In this document: positions 36,085 through 45,880 of the stretch, piece by piece
How positions within the stretch are numbered: position 1 is the stretch's first letter
Layout: each line of letters starts with the position of its first letter
NCBI RefSeq assembly: GCF_001874145.1
Contig: NZ_MPCX01000007.1
Coordinates: 1-64,000, forward strand
Origin: Lacinutrix sp. MedPE-SW
GTDB lineage: Bacteria; Bacteroidota; Bacteroidia; Flavobacteriales; Flavobacteriaceae
Reading direction: 5' to 3'
Length of the DNA stretch: 64,000 nt
The notes under the pieces: generated by a model
Database searches by the model: none
What the model was told of the DNA's origin: nothing
The model's input: only the letters and a program-made list of their open reading frames with translations
Program-made: the position numbers and the translations under genes

Positions 36085-37275
36085 ATGCCAAAGATTTCAA
36101 AAAAAGGGCAATTAATGCCACAATCACCTATAAGAAAGCTTGTGCCTTATGCAGAGAAAGCTTATAAAGCAGGGAAAACTGTTTATCATTTAAATATTGG
36201 GCAGCCAGACATAAAAACACCACAAGTGGCACTTGATGCTGTTAAAGTTCACTCGTTAGATATTTTAGCTTATACACGTTCTGAAGGATCTGAAATTTAC
36301 AGACAAAAAATAGCAAATTATTACGAAAAAAATGATATTCATGTAAATCATGATGATATTATTGTAACTACTGGTGGTAGTGAAGCTTTGCTATTTGCTT
36401 TTGGAAGTATTATGGATGTTGATGATGAAATTATTATTCCAGAACCATTTTATGCTAATTACAATGGGTTTTCTACAGCTTCTGGAGTAAAGGTTGTGCC
36501 AGTAATATCTAAAATTGAAAATAATTTTGCTTTACCTCCAATTGAAGAATTTGAAAAATTAATTACAGCAAATACAAAAGCTATATTAATATGTAATCCT
36601 GGAAATCCTACCGGGTATTTATATTCTAAAGAGGAAATTAAAAAGCTTGCAGATATTGTTAAAAAACATGATTTATTCTTAATTGCCGATGAGGTTTACA
36701 GAGAGTTTGCGTATGATGGTGCAACACATTATTCAATACTACAAGAAAAAGGTTTAGAAGATTATGCAATTGTTATAGATTCTGTTTCTAAACGTTATAG
36801 TATGTGTGGCGCAAGAATAGGTTGTTTAGTATCAAAAAATAAAGAGGTAATACAAACGGCTTTAAAGTTTGCTCAAGCAAGATTGAGTCCGCCAACATTA
36901 GCACAAATTGCTAGTGAGGCAGCTTTGCAAACACCACAAAGTTATTTTGATGAGGTTATAGAAGAATATGTAGAAAGAAGAAATACATTAATTTCAGAAT
37001 TAAATAAAATTGAAGGCGTTCAAGTAGCAAACCCAAAAGGTGCTTTTTATTGTATAGCTCAATTACCAATAAAAAATAGTGATGCTTTTGCACAGTGGTT
37101 ATTAGAAGAGTTTGATGTAGATGGAGAAACTGTTATGGTTGCTCCAGCAGCAGGATTTTATTCAACTCCAGGAGTAGGCTTAAATCAAATAAGAATAGCT
37201 TATGTGTTAAATAACGAAAGCTTAATAAAAGCCGTTAACATTATAAAGCAAGCCTTAAAAGTTTATAAAGATTAG
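36085..37275 (+). CDS. Pyridoxal phosphate-dependent aminotransferase (AspAT-like, class I)
   Basis: Fold-type I aminotransferase of 396 aa from the ATG at 36085 (PKISKKGQLMPQSPIRKL); the longer frame to 36064 lies in the divergent promoter region. It has the substrate region LNIGQPDIKTP, NPGNPTGY, and the PLP lysine Lys236 in SVSKRYSMCGARIG. The last motif and length fit the aspartate/prephenate aminotransferase branch. The amino-acid substrate is not settled by sequence. murB overlaps its stop codon by one base. Confidence 0.92.
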   Translation: MPKISKKGQLMPQSPIRKLVPYAEKAYKAGKTVYHLNIGQPDIKTPQVALDAVKVHSLDILAYTRSEGSEIYRQKIANYYEKNDIHVNHDDIIVTTGGSEALLFAFGSIMDVDDEIIIPEPFYANYNGFSTASGVKVVPVISKIENNFALPPIEEFEKLITANTKAILICNPGNPTGYLYSKEEIKKLADIVKKHDLFLIADEVYREFAYDGATHYSILQEKGLEDYAIVIDSVSKRYSMCGARIGCLVSKNKEVIQTALKFAQARLSPPTLAQIASEAALQTPQSYFDEVIEEYVERRNTLISELNKIEGVQVANPKGAFYCIAQLPIKNSDAFAQWLLEEFDVDGETVMVAPAAGFYSTPGVGLNQIRIAYVLNNESLIKAVNIIKQALKVYKD

Positions 37276-38288
37276 TGCAAATACAACACAACATAGCTCT
37301 TAAAAAGTATAATACTTTTGGTTTAGACGTAGTTGCTAAACATTTTGTGACTATAAATTCTTTAGAAGATCTATTAGAAGTATTAGAACTTGAAACTTAT
37401 AAAGAGAAATTTATAATTGGAGGTGGAAGCAACATGCTTTTAACTAAAAATATAAATGCCTTAGTTATGCATATTAATATAAAAGGTATAACTATAACTC
37501 GAGAGACAGAAAATCATGTGTATGTTAAGGCTAATGCTGGTGAAAACTGGCATGAATTTGTACAATGGACCCTAAATCATGATTTTGGTGGTTTAGAGAA
37601 TATGTCTTTAATACCTGGTAATGTAGGGACGTCGCCAATACAAAACATTGGTGCCTATGGTGTAGAGCTTAAAGATTATTTTGTGTCTTGTCAAGCGCTA
37701 AACTTAAAAACTTTAAAATTAGAAACCTTTACAAAAGACATTTGTAATTTTGGTTACCGCAATTCTATATTTAAAAATGAAGTAAAAGGACAATATGTAA
37801 TAACTAATGTTGTTTTTAAACTAACAAAAAACAATCACAAGCTTCATACTAATTACGGTGCAATACAAACTCAATTAGAAATAATGGGTGTTAATACACC
37901 AACAATAAAAGAGGTTTCAAAAGCTGTAATTGCAATTAGAGAAAGTAAGTTGCCAAACCCAAAAGAGATTGGTAATAGCGGTAGTTTTTTTAAAAACCCA
38001 ATAATTTCATTAGAAGAATTTGAAAAATTAAAAGAAAATTTTCCAAAAGTACCAAGTTATAAAGTTTCAGAAAGTCAAGTTAAAGTACCTGCAGGTTGGT
38101 TAATAGAAACTGCTGGTTTTAAAGGAAAAACGTTTGGTAATTATGGCGTGCATAAAAAACAAGCTTTAGTTTTAGTTAACTATGGTGGAGCAAAAGGAGA
38201 AGATATCCTTAATCTTTCAAAATTGATACAAAAAACAATTTATCGTATCTTTAAAATATCTATAGAAGCAGAAGTAAATATTATATAG
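37275..38288 (+). CDS. murB: UDP-N-acetylenolpyruvoylglucosamine reductase
   Basis: FAD enzyme of peptidoglycan precursor synthesis, 337 aa, type I by length and layout. It begins at GTG that overlaps the aminotransferase TAG by one base (TAGTG), so translation is probably coupled. The FAD-binding part has NTFGLDVVAKHF, GGGSNMLL and LSLIPGNVGTSPIQNIGAYG-like signatures (seen in pieces). The proton-donor Ser237 is in GNSGSFFKNP and the C-terminal catalytic Glu in EAEVNII. Confidence 0.95.
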   Translation: MQIQHNIALKKYNTFGLDVVAKHFVTINSLEDLLEVLELETYKEKFIIGGGSNMLLTKNINALVMHINIKGITITRETENHVYVKANAGENWHEFVQWTLNHDFGGLENMSLIPGNVGTSPIQNIGAYGVELKDYFVSCQALNLKTLKLETFTKDICNFGYRNSIFKNEVKGQYVITNVVFKLTKNNHKLHTNYGAIQTQLEIMGVNTPTIKEVSKAVIAIRESKLPNPKEIGNSGSFFKNPIISLEEFEKLKENFPKVPSYKVSESQVKVPAGWLIETAGFKGKTFGNYGVHKKQALVLVNYGGAKGEDILNLSKLIQKTIYRIFKISIEAEVNII

Positions 38289-38352
38289 ATTTTACTGTAA
38301 ATTAATAATAATATAATGCGCTAACTGTTAACTAACTAAACAAAAAATAGTA

Positions 38353-38883
38353 TTGAGTAATACCATAGAAAATAAAATAATAACTCTGCTTAAAAACAAC
38401 GATAAAAAAGCCATATCATTATTGTATGAAAATTACTCTGGTGCACTTTTGGGTGTCATAAAAAAAGTAATTAAAGATGATGATACAGCACAAGATGTCT
38501 TGCAAGAGAGTTTTGTAAAAGTATGGAAAAAAGGAAAGAGTTATAATCCAGAAAAAGCAAAATTATTTACATGGTTATACCGTATAGCATATAATTCTGC
38601 TATTGATAAAGTTCGTTCTTTAAACAATAAAATGTCTAAAGAAGTCCAAATTGAAGAATCTAACGTATATAAATTGACAACCAATAGTTTAAATCAAGAT
38701 ACAATAGACTTAAAAAAACATTTAAGAAGTATAGATTTAAAGTATCAAATTGTATTAAACGCATTGTTTTTTGAAGGTATGACCCAGCAAGAAGCAAGCG
38801 ACGAATTAGATATTCCGTTAGGAACAATAAAATCAAGATTAAAAATAGGATTACGTGAATTGAAGAAAATTTACAACCCATAA
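38353..38883 (+). CDS. ECF-type RNA polymerase sigma factor
   Basis: Sigma-70 family factor of 176 aa starting at TTG (38353). Region 2 (about 20-90) has the helix YNPEKAKLFTWLYRIAYNSAIDK, and region 4 (about 120-170) the helix-turn-helix EGMTQQEASDELDIPLGTIKSRLK. It is followed after 10 bases by a membrane anti-sigma factor, the usual pairing. In Flavobacteriaceae this sigma with an RskA-like partner is common, and the regulon is not known. Confidence 0.93.
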   Translation: MSNTIENKIITLLKNNDKKAISLLYENYSGALLGVIKKVIKDDDTAQDVLQESFVKVWKKGKSYNPEKAKLFTWLYRIAYNSAIDKVRSLNNKMSKEVQIEESNVYKLTTNSLNQDTIDLKKHLRSIDLKYQIVLNALFFEGMTQQEASDELDIPLGTIKSRLKIGLRELKKIYNP

Positions 38884-38893
38884 TTGTAAGAAA

Positions 38894-39688
38894 ATGACTG
38901 TTGATAACCAAACATTTTTGAAATCAGGCTTATTAGAAAAGTATTTAATAGGTCAAACAAATACTCAAGAGACACTTGAGGTAGAGAAACGTTTAGATGC
39001 TTCTCAAGAAATTAAAGCAGCCTACAATAAATTAGAAAATAATTTAGAGTTTGTAGCAATGGCTAATGCTCAAGAAGCACCCGTACATATTTTAGGAGAT
39101 ATATTAAACGAGCTTGATGAAAAACCAGTAAAAACTATGCCTGCAAAACCTAAAAAGTCGTTTTTTGCTTTTGGCATAGCAGCAAGTGTTGCCGCATTAA
39201 TTTTTGCAGGAACTTCATTGTTTTTCTATAATACAAATGCTAGTTTAATGGAAGAAAACCAGAAAATAGTAGATGAGGTTTTCGATCTTAGAGATGATAT
39301 TTTAGGAAATAATTTAAAATTAGAAGCCTTATCAAACCAATTAGCACAACTTAACGATCCTGAGACAGAAAAGTATGTTTTAAAGGGAGATCGTAGAGCA
39401 AAGAACTTAAAAACGGTAGCTTATATAAATCCAAAAAAGAAAAAGGCAATGATTGATGTTGTGTCTTTACCTATTTTACCAGCCAATAAAGAGTACCAAA
39501 TGTGGGTAGAAATACAAGATAAAATGGTAAATATGGGAGCGCTAACAGTAACAGAACGAAGGTTGCAAGAAGTACCATTTACAAAAGATGCCTTAGGGTT
39601 AAGTATTACTATAGAAGAAAAAGGAAAAAACGTTTTAAAATCTTCTGAAACACCAGTTGCAGAGATCGAGTTTAAAATTAACGATTAA
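38894..39688 (+). CDS. Membrane anti-sigma factor with RskA-like domain
   Basis: Protein of 264 aa. The N-terminal cytoplasmic sigma-binding part covers about 1-85 (SGLLEKYLIGQTNTQETLEVEK, in pieces). One transmembrane helix lies at about 92-113 (FFAFGIAASVAALIFAGTSLFF), then a coiled linker and a periplasmic RskA-type C-terminal domain (about 165-264) with VSLPILPANKEYQMWVEI. It should hold the adjacent ECF sigma factor at the membrane until a signal releases it. Confidence 0.9.
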   Translation: MTVDNQTFLKSGLLEKYLIGQTNTQETLEVEKRLDASQEIKAAYNKLENNLEFVAMANAQEAPVHILGDILNELDEKPVKTMPAKPKKSFFAFGIAASVAALIFAGTSLFFYNTNASLMEENQKIVDEVFDLRDDILGNNLKLEALSNQLAQLNDPETEKYVLKGDRRAKNLKTVAYINPKKKKAMIDVVSLPILPANKEYQMWVEIQDKMVNMGALTVTERRLQEVPFTKDALGLSITIEEKGKNVLKSSETPVAEIEFKIND

Positions 39689-39711
39689 ACGTTTTAAATC
39701 TCAAAGAATTT

Positions 39712-39746
39712 AAGCCTTGCAATTTGCAAGGCTTTTCTGTTTTTTA
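39712..39746 (+). terminator. Terminator after the sigma/anti-sigma unit
   Basis: Stem AAGCCTTGCAA (39712-39722) pairs with TTGCAAGGCTT (39724-39734), with a small loop, followed by TTTCTGTTTTTT. Confidence 0.8.
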
Positions 39747-39763
39747 GTAGAAAATAAAAGCAG

Positions 39764-39771
39764 TATCTTTG
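39764..39771 (+). promoter_or_regulatory. Likely -7 box for the small Cys-rich protein operon
   Basis: TATCTTTG matches TAnnTTTG, 27 bases before the next start codon. The -33 region is TTTT rather than TTTG. Confidence 0.5.
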
Positions 39772-39797
39772 TAGTCTTAAATTAAAAGAATAACAAA

Positions 39798-40001
39798 GTG
39801 AAACTTTTATTAGTAACATTAGCATTATTAGCTCTAGCTGTAGCAGGAATTGCAATAAAAATCTGGGCAAAAAAAGATGGTAAATTTGCAGGAACTTGTG
39901 CAAGCCAAAACCCTATGATTAATACTGATGGTGAAGCCTGTGGTTTTTGTGGAAAAACACCAGACCAATTCGAGAATTGTAGCGAACCACAACACTCATA
40001 G
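39798..40001 (+). CDS. Small membrane-anchored or secreted Cys-rich protein
   Basis: Protein of 67 aa starting at GTG. It has one N-terminal hydrophobic helix (about 3-22), a short basic stretch and a C-terminal part with four cysteines (TCASQNPM, ACGFCGK and NCSEPQ), which look like a small metal-binding or disulfide knuckle. Similar short proteins are usually annotated only as membrane or secreted protein. It lies five bases before the glycosyltransferase gene and is probably cotranscribed. The function is unknown. Confidence 0.75.
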   Translation: MKLLLVTLALLALAVAGIAIKIWAKKDGKFAGTCASQNPMINTDGEACGFCGKTPDQFENCSEPQHS

Positions 40002-40006
40002 ATTTT

Positions 40007-41125
40007 ATGGGTCTTTTGGACTTTGTTTTCTATAGCTTTATAGTTGTAGTAAGTGTACAAATTGTTTTTTACGCATTTTTATTTGGTAAATTTGCATTTT
40101 TAAAATCAAAACCACCCATAAAAGAAACAGTTTTAGAACCCGTTTCAGTTTTAATATGTGCGAAAAATGAAGCTCAAAATTTAAAACAATTTTTACCTTT
40201 AATCTTATCTCAGGACTACCCAGATTTTGAAGTCGTTTTAATAAATGATGCTTCGCATGACAGTACTTTGGATGTCATGGAAAAATATGCTTCAAAATAC
40301 AGTAATGTTAAAATTGTAAACGTTAAAAATACAGAGGCGTTTTGGGGTAATAAAAAGTATGCATTAACTCTAGGAATAAAAGCAGCAACCCACAAGTACT
40401 TATTATTTACAGATGCAGATTGTAAACCTGTTTCTAACCAGTGGATACAAAATATGGCTTCTCATTTTGTAAATAATAAAACAATTGTTTTAGGTTATGG
40501 TGCATACCAAAAAATTAATAAATCTTTTTTAAACAAGTTAATACGTTACGAGACTTTATTAACTGCTATACAGTACTTTTCGTTCGCAAAAATAGGAATT
40601 CCCTATATGGGAGTAGGAAGAAATTTGGCGTACCATAAAAATGAATTTTTTAAAACTAATGGCTTTATTAAACATATAAAAATAAGATCTGGAGATGACG
40701 ATTTGTTTATTAATGAGGCTGCAAATGCAAATAATACTAGTATTAGTTATTTAGAAAATAGTTTTACAATCTCAAATCCAAAAACAACATTTAATAGTTG
40801 GTTTAGGCAAAAACGACGTCACGTTTCTACAGCAAAACTGTATAAAGTAAAACATAAAATATTGTTAGCATTATTTTACTGTTCGCAAATATTGTTTTGG
40901 GTCGTTTCAATAGCACTATTAATTACGCTTTTTAAGTGGCAATTTGTAATTAGTTTAATGTTGTTAAGGTTTGTTATTCAATATTTAACGGTAGGTTTTT
41001 CTGCAAAAAAATTAAATGAAATAGACGTACTATATTTACTCCCGTTTCTTGAAGTTTTTTTAATTGGTTTTCAATTAACTATATTTATAACCAATCTTAT
41101 ATCAAAACCTAACTATTGGAAATAG
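40007..41125 (+). CDS. Family 2 glycosyltransferase, membrane-bound
   Basis: Glycosyltransferase of 372 aa with a GT-A fold. It has an N-terminal transmembrane helix (about 4-27), a catalytic domain with SVLICAKNEAQNL, INDASHDST and the metal-binding FTDADCKP (about 131-138), then GDDDLFINEA and the acceptor-side QKRRHVST motif. Two or three C-terminal helices lie at about 285-365. It resembles processive or polyprenol-linked GT2 enzymes; the sugar and acceptor are unknown. It overlaps the following sigma-factor gene by 10 bases. Confidence 0.9.
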   Translation: MGLLDFVFYSFIVVVSVQIVFYAFLFGKFAFLKSKPPIKETVLEPVSVLICAKNEAQNLKQFLPLILSQDYPDFEVVLINDASHDSTLDVMEKYASKYSNVKIVNVKNTEAFWGNKKYALTLGIKAATHKYLLFTDADCKPVSNQWIQNMASHFVNNKTIVLGYGAYQKINKSFLNKLIRYETLLTAIQYFSFAKIGIPYMGVGRNLAYHKNEFFKTNGFIKHIKIRSGDDDLFINEAANANNTSISYLENSFTISNPKTTFNSWFRQKRRHVSTAKLYKVKHKILLALFYCSQILFWVVSIALLITLFKWQFVISLMLLRFVIQYLTVGFSAKKLNEIDVLYLLPFLEVFLIGFQLTIFITNLISKPNYWK

Positions 41126-41661
41126 AAGAAGCCATTGCTAAGGCAAAAAAAAACAATCAAAAAGCATTTAATTTCTTGTTAGATGAATTTTGGGATTATG
41201 TTTATGGTTATCAATTAAAACGAATTGAAAATGAAAATGATGCCGAAGACATTACCATTCAAACATTTTCAAAAGCTTTCGATAAAATAAATACATATAA
41301 CGAGAAATATGCATTTAAAACGTGGTTAATAACGATTTCTAAAAATATTCATATCGATTTACTTCGAAAAGAAAAAAGTTCTATTCACTCAAAAATAACA
41401 GATCAAGACGAAGAGAAAATATATCGTGTTATGGATGATGCGCCATCACCAGAAGATAAATTAATCACCGAACAGAATTTGGCAAAACTTCTACGTGATA
41501 TAAAAAAACTTAAACCACATTACCAAGAGGTTATAAATTTAAGATATTTTCAAGAGTTAAGTTATTTAGAAATTAGTGAACAGCTTAGTGAGCCAATGAA
41601 TAATGTTAAAGTTAAATTACTTCGAGCAAAAAAGCTATTAGCAGCAATTATTAAAAAATAG
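41116..41661 (+). CDS. ECF-type RNA polymerase sigma factor (no adjacent anti-sigma)
   Basis: Sigma-70 family factor of 181 aa with a TTG start (41116) inside the end of the glycosyltransferase gene. Region 2 includes DAEDITIQTFSKAFDKI and FKTWLITISKNIHIDLLRKEK. Region 4 has the helix-turn-helix YLEISEQLSEPMNNVKVKLLRAKK. The next gene is lipA, not an anti-sigma factor. The pairing with a glycosyltransferase upstream is seen in related genomes as I recall, but its meaning is not known. Confidence 0.9.
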   Translation: MEIEEAIAKAKKNNQKAFNFLLDEFWDYVYGYQLKRIENENDAEDITIQTFSKAFDKINTYNEKYAFKTWLITISKNIHIDLLRKEKSSIHSKITDQDEEKIYRVMDDAPSPEDKLITEQNLAKLLRDIKKLKPHYQEVINLRYFQELSYLEISEQLSEPMNNVKVKLLRAKKLLAAIIKK

Positions 41662-41711
41662 GCAAGACAGCTTTTAGTATTTACTAGCAGCCTATTTTAT
41701 AGAATACTTCG

Positions 41712-41719
41712 TATCTTTG
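41712..41719 (+). promoter_or_regulatory. Likely -7 box for lipA
   Basis: TATCTTTG matches TAnnTTTG, 20 bases before the lipA ATG. The -33 region is not clear. Confidence 0.5.
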
Positions 41720-41738
41720 TATCTGGATATTTTTATAT

Positions 41739-42620
41739 ATGAGTACAGAAACAATATTAAAACCAAAACAAACCGAAAGACAGCCAAAACCTAAATGGTT
41801 ACGTGTAAAATTACCAACAGGTAAAAAATACACAGAGCTTCGTGGTTTAGTAGATAAATATAAGTTAAATACTATTTGTACATCGGGTAGTTGTCCTAAT
41901 ATGGGAGAATGTTGGGGAGAAGGAACTGCTACGTTTATGATTTTAGGTAATGTATGTACACGTTCATGTGGTTTTTGTGGTGTAAAAACAGGAAGACCAG
42001 AAACAGTAGATTGGGATGAGCCAGAAAAAGTAGCACGTTCTATTAAAATAATGAATATTAAACATGCTGTTTTAACTAGTGTTGATAGAGACGATTTAAA
42101 AGATATGGGTAGTATTATGTGGGCAGAAACTGTAAAATCTGTTCGCCGTATGAATCCACAAACCACAATGGAAACACTTATTCCAGATTTTCAAGGTATA
42201 GAAAAGCATATAGATCGTATAATAGAGGTTGCTCCAGAAGTAGTATCTCATAATATAGAAACTGTAAAACGTTTAACACGTGAAGTTAGAATCCAGGCAA
42301 AATACGAACGAAGCTTAGGTGTTTTAAAATATTTAAAGCAACAAGGGCAACGCCGTACAAAATCTGGTATTATGTTAGGTTTAGGAGAAACTAGAGAGGA
42401 AGTTATACAAACACTTCATGACCTAAGAGAAAATGATGTAGATGTTGTTACAATTGGTCAATACTTACAACCAAGTAAAAAACATTTGCCTGTTAAACAA
42501 TTTATAACTCCAGATCAATTTAAAGAATATGAAACTATAGGTTTAGACTTAGGGTTTAGACATGTAGAAAGTAGTGCATTAGTTCGCTCATCGTACAAGG
42601 CACAAAAACACATTAATTAA
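41739..42620 (+). CDS. lipA: Lipoyl synthase
   Basis: Radical-SAM enzyme that inserts two sulfurs into octanoyl groups on the E2 and H proteins. It is 293 aa, with the auxiliary cluster cysteines Cys47, Cys52 and Cys58 ([12 protein letters not shown]) and the radical-SAM CxxxCxxC at Cys73, Cys77 and Cys80 (CTRSCGFC). The C-terminal RSSY motif that supplies the Ser ligand is present ([10 protein letters not shown]). The family call is certain. Its stop is three bases before the GAPDH start. Confidence 0.98.
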   Translation: MSTETILKPKQTERQPKPKWLRVKLPTGKKYTELRGLVDKYKLNTICTSGSCPNMGECWGEGTATFMILGNVCTRSCGFCGVKTGRPETVDWDEPEKVARSIKIMNIKHAVLTSVDRDDLKDMGSIMWAETVKSVRRMNPQTTMETLIPDFQGIEKHIDRIIEVAPEVVSHNIETVKRLTREVRIQAKYERSLGVLKYLKQQGQRRTKSGIMLGLGETREEVIQTLHDLRENDVDVVTIGQYLQPSKKHLPVKQFITPDQFKEYETIGLDLGFRHVESSALVRSSYKAQKHIN

Positions 42621-42623
42621 TAA

Positions 42624-43637
42624 ATGATTACTGTTGCCATAAATGGTTTTGGTCGTATAGGTCGTCGTGTTTTTAGACTGCTTCAAGATTATAATAACAT
42701 AAAAGTTGTAGCGATTAATGACTTAGCCGATGCTAAAACATTGAGTCATTTATTTAAATACGATAGTATTCACGGTGTGTTTAATGGGAATGTTTCTTCA
42801 GGAAAAAATAGTATTATTGTTAACGAAGACGAAGTTCCGCTATATAGCTTTAAACACCCACAAGATATAGACTGGAGTGCTTTAAAACCAGACTTTGTAA
42901 TAGAAGCCACAGGAAAGTTTAAAACAACCGAAACATTAAACCACCATATTAAAAACGGTGCAAAAAAAGTAATTTTAAGTGTTCCAGCCATAGACGATGA
43001 TATAAAAACAATTGTTTTAGGTACCAATGAAAATATTTTAGATGGTACAGAAACCATTATTAGTAATGCATCATGTACTACTAACAATGCAGCACCAATG
43101 ATTGCTATTATAAATGAGTTATGTGGTATCAACCAAGCTTATATTACTACAATTCACTCCTATACAACAGACCAAAGCTTGCATGATCAACCACATCGCG
43201 ATTTACGTAGAGCAAGAGCAGCAGGACAATCTATAGTACCAACAACTACAGGAGCGGCAAAAGCATTAACTAAAATATTTCCAGAGTTAGAAGAGGTAAT
43301 AGGTGGTTGTGGTATTCGCGTACCAGTAGCTAATGGATCTTTAACAGATATTACTTTTAATGTTAAAAAAACAGTTTCTATAGAAATTATAAATGCAGCA
43401 TTTAAAAATGCCGCAAATACAAAATATAAAGGTATAGTAGAATATACAGAAGACCCTATTGTGTCAATAGATATAGTAGGTAACCCACATTCTTGTATTT
43501 TCGATTCTCAAATGACATCTGTAATAGGAAATATGGTAAAAATTATTGGTTGGTACGATAATGAAACAGGTTATTCTAGTAGAGTTATTGATCTAATAAT
43601 CAATTTATCGGAAAAGAAAGCGCTTTTATCGATATAA
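42624..43637 (+). CDS. gap: Type I glyceraldehyde-3-phosphate dehydrogenase
   Basis: Oxidises glyceraldehyde 3-phosphate with NAD(P) in central metabolism. It is 337 aa, with Rossmann motif INGFGRIGR, catalytic Cys151 in SNASCTTN, the S-loop arginine segment DLRRARAAGQSIVPTTTGAA and the C-terminal WYDNETGYSSRV. All key residues are intact. Flavobacteria often carry more than one gap gene; whether this copy is glycolytic, gluconeogenic or Epd-like is not settled by the sequence. It follows lipA by three bases. Confidence 0.93.
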   Translation: MITVAINGFGRIGRRVFRLLQDYNNIKVVAINDLADAKTLSHLFKYDSIHGVFNGNVSSGKNSIIVNEDEVPLYSFKHPQDIDWSALKPDFVIEATGKFKTTETLNHHIKNGAKKVILSVPAIDDDIKTIVLGTNENILDGTETIISNASCTTNNAAPMIAIINELCGINQAYITTIHSYTTDQSLHDQPHRDLRRARAAGQSIVPTTTGAAKALTKIFPELEEVIGGCGIRVPVANGSLTDITFNVKKTVSIEIINAAFKNAANTKYKGIVEYTEDPIVSIDIVGNPHSCIFDSQMTSVIGNMVKIIGWYDNETGYSSRVIDLIINLSEKKALLSI

Positions 43638-43669
43638 TAATTATATTTGAAATTAAATAAACAAGAATA

Positions 43670-45880
43670 ATGTCCCTTTGCAATAAGATATTAAGTGCTA
43701 TTTTATTATTGTTAAGTATTACAGTTCATTCTCAAGACTTAAATGAGCAAGAGATTGAATCGTTACAGGTGTCTATAGATAACTATCTAAAACAAGCCCA
43801 AACGAGCATTAATGAACACAAATACTTTAAAGCGCAACAAAATTTAGAATTTGCATTAAAAAATGCATCAGTCTTAGACAATAAAAAAAGTCTTGGCTTG
43901 ATTTACTCAAAAATGGGTAAAACTAACTATGCTTTAGAGGCGCCGGAAGATGCTGTAAAAATGCTTATTAAAGCAAGTGAGCTACAACGTTTTGCTAAAG
44001 ACTACATTAATTTAGCAGAAACGTATAAAACACTTGGAGACGTTTATACTTACACAAAAGAATACTCTAAAGCTTTAGACTATTATAAATCAGCAGAAAC
44101 TTATTTTAGTCAAGAAGATTTACATAAATATGAAACAGAAGCAATATTAAAAAAAGGTAAAGTTCTTTTAGCAATTGGAGATAAAAAGAAAGCTATTAAA
44201 GCATTTGAACACGCAAACGATTTAGCAAATAAACACCAATTAAAAAAAATATCTAGTGCAACTTTGTTTTCATTAGCAAAAGCACAAGAAAATGATAATT
44301 TAGATTTAGCTTTAAAAAATGCAAATACCGCTTTCTCAATAGCGAAAGAAAATAATTATTCTAATATATTGAGCGATGGTTATTTAATTTTAAGTAACCT
44401 ATATGAGAAAAGTAATAATTTAAAATTAGCAAACCTTTACTTAAAGGCACATATGAAAGTGTCTGATTCTTTATTACAAGAAAAAAGATCTTATTTAGCA
44501 GCAGAAAAAGCGCAGTTATTAACAGCAAACCGTACAGAGTTTCAAGACTCAAAAGAAGCAGATTTAGAAGCAGAATCAGATTTTAGTACATTCGATCAAT
44601 TAACAACAATTTTAAGTATTGCATTAATAACTATATTATCATTACTAACCTTATCATTATATAAGAATAACAACATTAGATTAAAATCTAATAACATACT
44701 CCATAAAAAAAATAGTGAGTTAATTGTAGCCATGGAAAAAGCAGAATTGGCTTCTAGAACTAAAGCTAATTTTTTATCTACAGTAACGCATGAATTACGT
44801 ACACCATTGTATGCTGTTACAGGTTTAACCAATATGCTTTTAGATGAAGACCCAAAACCAGAACAAGTTCAACATTTAAAATCATTAAAATTTTCAGGAG
44901 ATTACTTGCTTACATTTATTAACGATATTCTTCAAATTAATAAAATTGAAGCAAATAAGGTAGATATTGAAGCAGAAGTTTTTAATCTTAAAAAGAAAAT
45001 ATCTAATGTCATTTCTGCTTTAAATAATTCAGCTTTAGATAATAATATAAAAATACATTTTGAATACGATGAGCGTTTACCGCTTAACTATAATTCAGAT
45101 CAACTAAAAATATCTCAAATTTTAATTAATTTAATAGGTAACTCTATAAAATTTACAAAAGATGGAGATATTTGGGTTCGAGCAAAAAAAATAGACGAAA
45201 ATAACGGGCTTTATAACATTTTATTTGAAGTTGAAGACAACGGTATAGGTATAAGCAAAGAAAAACAAGAACACATGTTCGAGAGCTTCTCTCAAGGCTC
45301 AATTCAAATTAACAGAAAATACGGTGGAACAGGTTTAGGGCTATCTATTGTTAAAGGATTAATAGATATTTTAAAAGGAAAAATTTACTTAAAAAGTGAA
45401 TTAGGAAAAGGATCTACTTTTTATTTCGAACTACCAATGCAATATACAGAGCAAGTCGTTAAAGAAAAAGAAGTAAATTACTTTAAAGATGTTGAAGAAG
45501 TAAAGCTAGATAATGTTAAAATCTTGGTGGTTGAAGACAATAAAATCAACCAAATGATTACTAAAAAGATTTTAAATAAAATGAAGCTTAACTGCGATGT
45601 TGTAGACAATGGTGAAGCAGCAGTAGATAAAGTACAAAATGGTAATTACGATGTAGTTTTAATGGATATTCATATGCCAGGAATTAGTGGTATAGAAGCT
45701 ACAAAACTTATTAGAGCTTTTGATAAAGACTTAACCATTTTTGCACTTACAGCAGTGACCATAGAAGATAAAATGCAGGAATTTGACGAAGCTGGATTTA
45801 CAGATATAATTTCTAAGCCTTTTAAACAAGAAGATTTCGAGAAAAAGTTATACGAAGCTTTAATTGTAAAACAAAACTAA
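43670..45880 (+). CDS. TPR-containing hybrid sensor histidine kinase/response regulator
   Basis: Protein of 736 aa: signal peptide (about 1-21), TPR solenoid (about 40-270), one transmembrane helix (about 310-332), HisKA domain with His374 (VTHELRTPL), a HATPase domain (about 475-595; DNGIGISKEKQ and GGTGLGLSIVKGL) and a C-terminal receiver with phospho-acceptor Asp666 (VLMDIHMPG). No HPt domain or DNA-binding output is in the chain, so the phosphoryl group must go elsewhere. The signal is unknown. It ends four bases inside the convergent lpxK gene. Confidence 0.94.
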   Translation: MSLCNKILSAILLLLSITVHSQDLNEQEIESLQVSIDNYLKQAQTSINEHKYFKAQQNLEFALKNASVLDNKKSLGLIYSKMGKTNYALEAPEDAVKMLIKASELQRFAKDYINLAETYKTLGDVYTYTKEYSKALDYYKSAETYFSQEDLHKYETEAILKKGKVLLAIGDKKKAIKAFEHANDLANKHQLKKISSATLFSLAKAQENDNLDLALKNANTAFSIAKENNYSNILSDGYLILSNLYEKSNNLKLANLYLKAHMKVSDSLLQEKRSYLAAEKAQLLTANRTEFQDSKEADLEAESDFSTFDQLTTILSIALITILSLLTLSLYKNNNIRLKSNNILHKKNSELIVAMEKAELASRTKANFLSTVTHELRTPLYAVTGLTNMLLDEDPKPEQVQHLKSLKFSGDYLLTFINDILQINKIEANKVDIEAEVFNLKKKISNVISALNNSALDNNIKIHFEYDERLPLNYNSDQLKISQILINLIGNSIKFTKDGDIWVRAKKIDENNGLYNILFEVEDNGIGISKEKQEHMFESFSQGSIQINRKYGGTGLGLSIVKGLIDILKGKIYLKSELGKGSTFYFELPMQYTEQVVKEKEVNYFKDVEEVKLDNVKILVVEDNKINQMITKKILNKMKLNCDVVDNGEAAVDKVQNGNYDVVLMDIHMPGISGIEATKLIRAFDKDLTIFALTAVTIEDKMQEFDEAGFTDIISKPFKQEDFEKKLYEALIVKQN

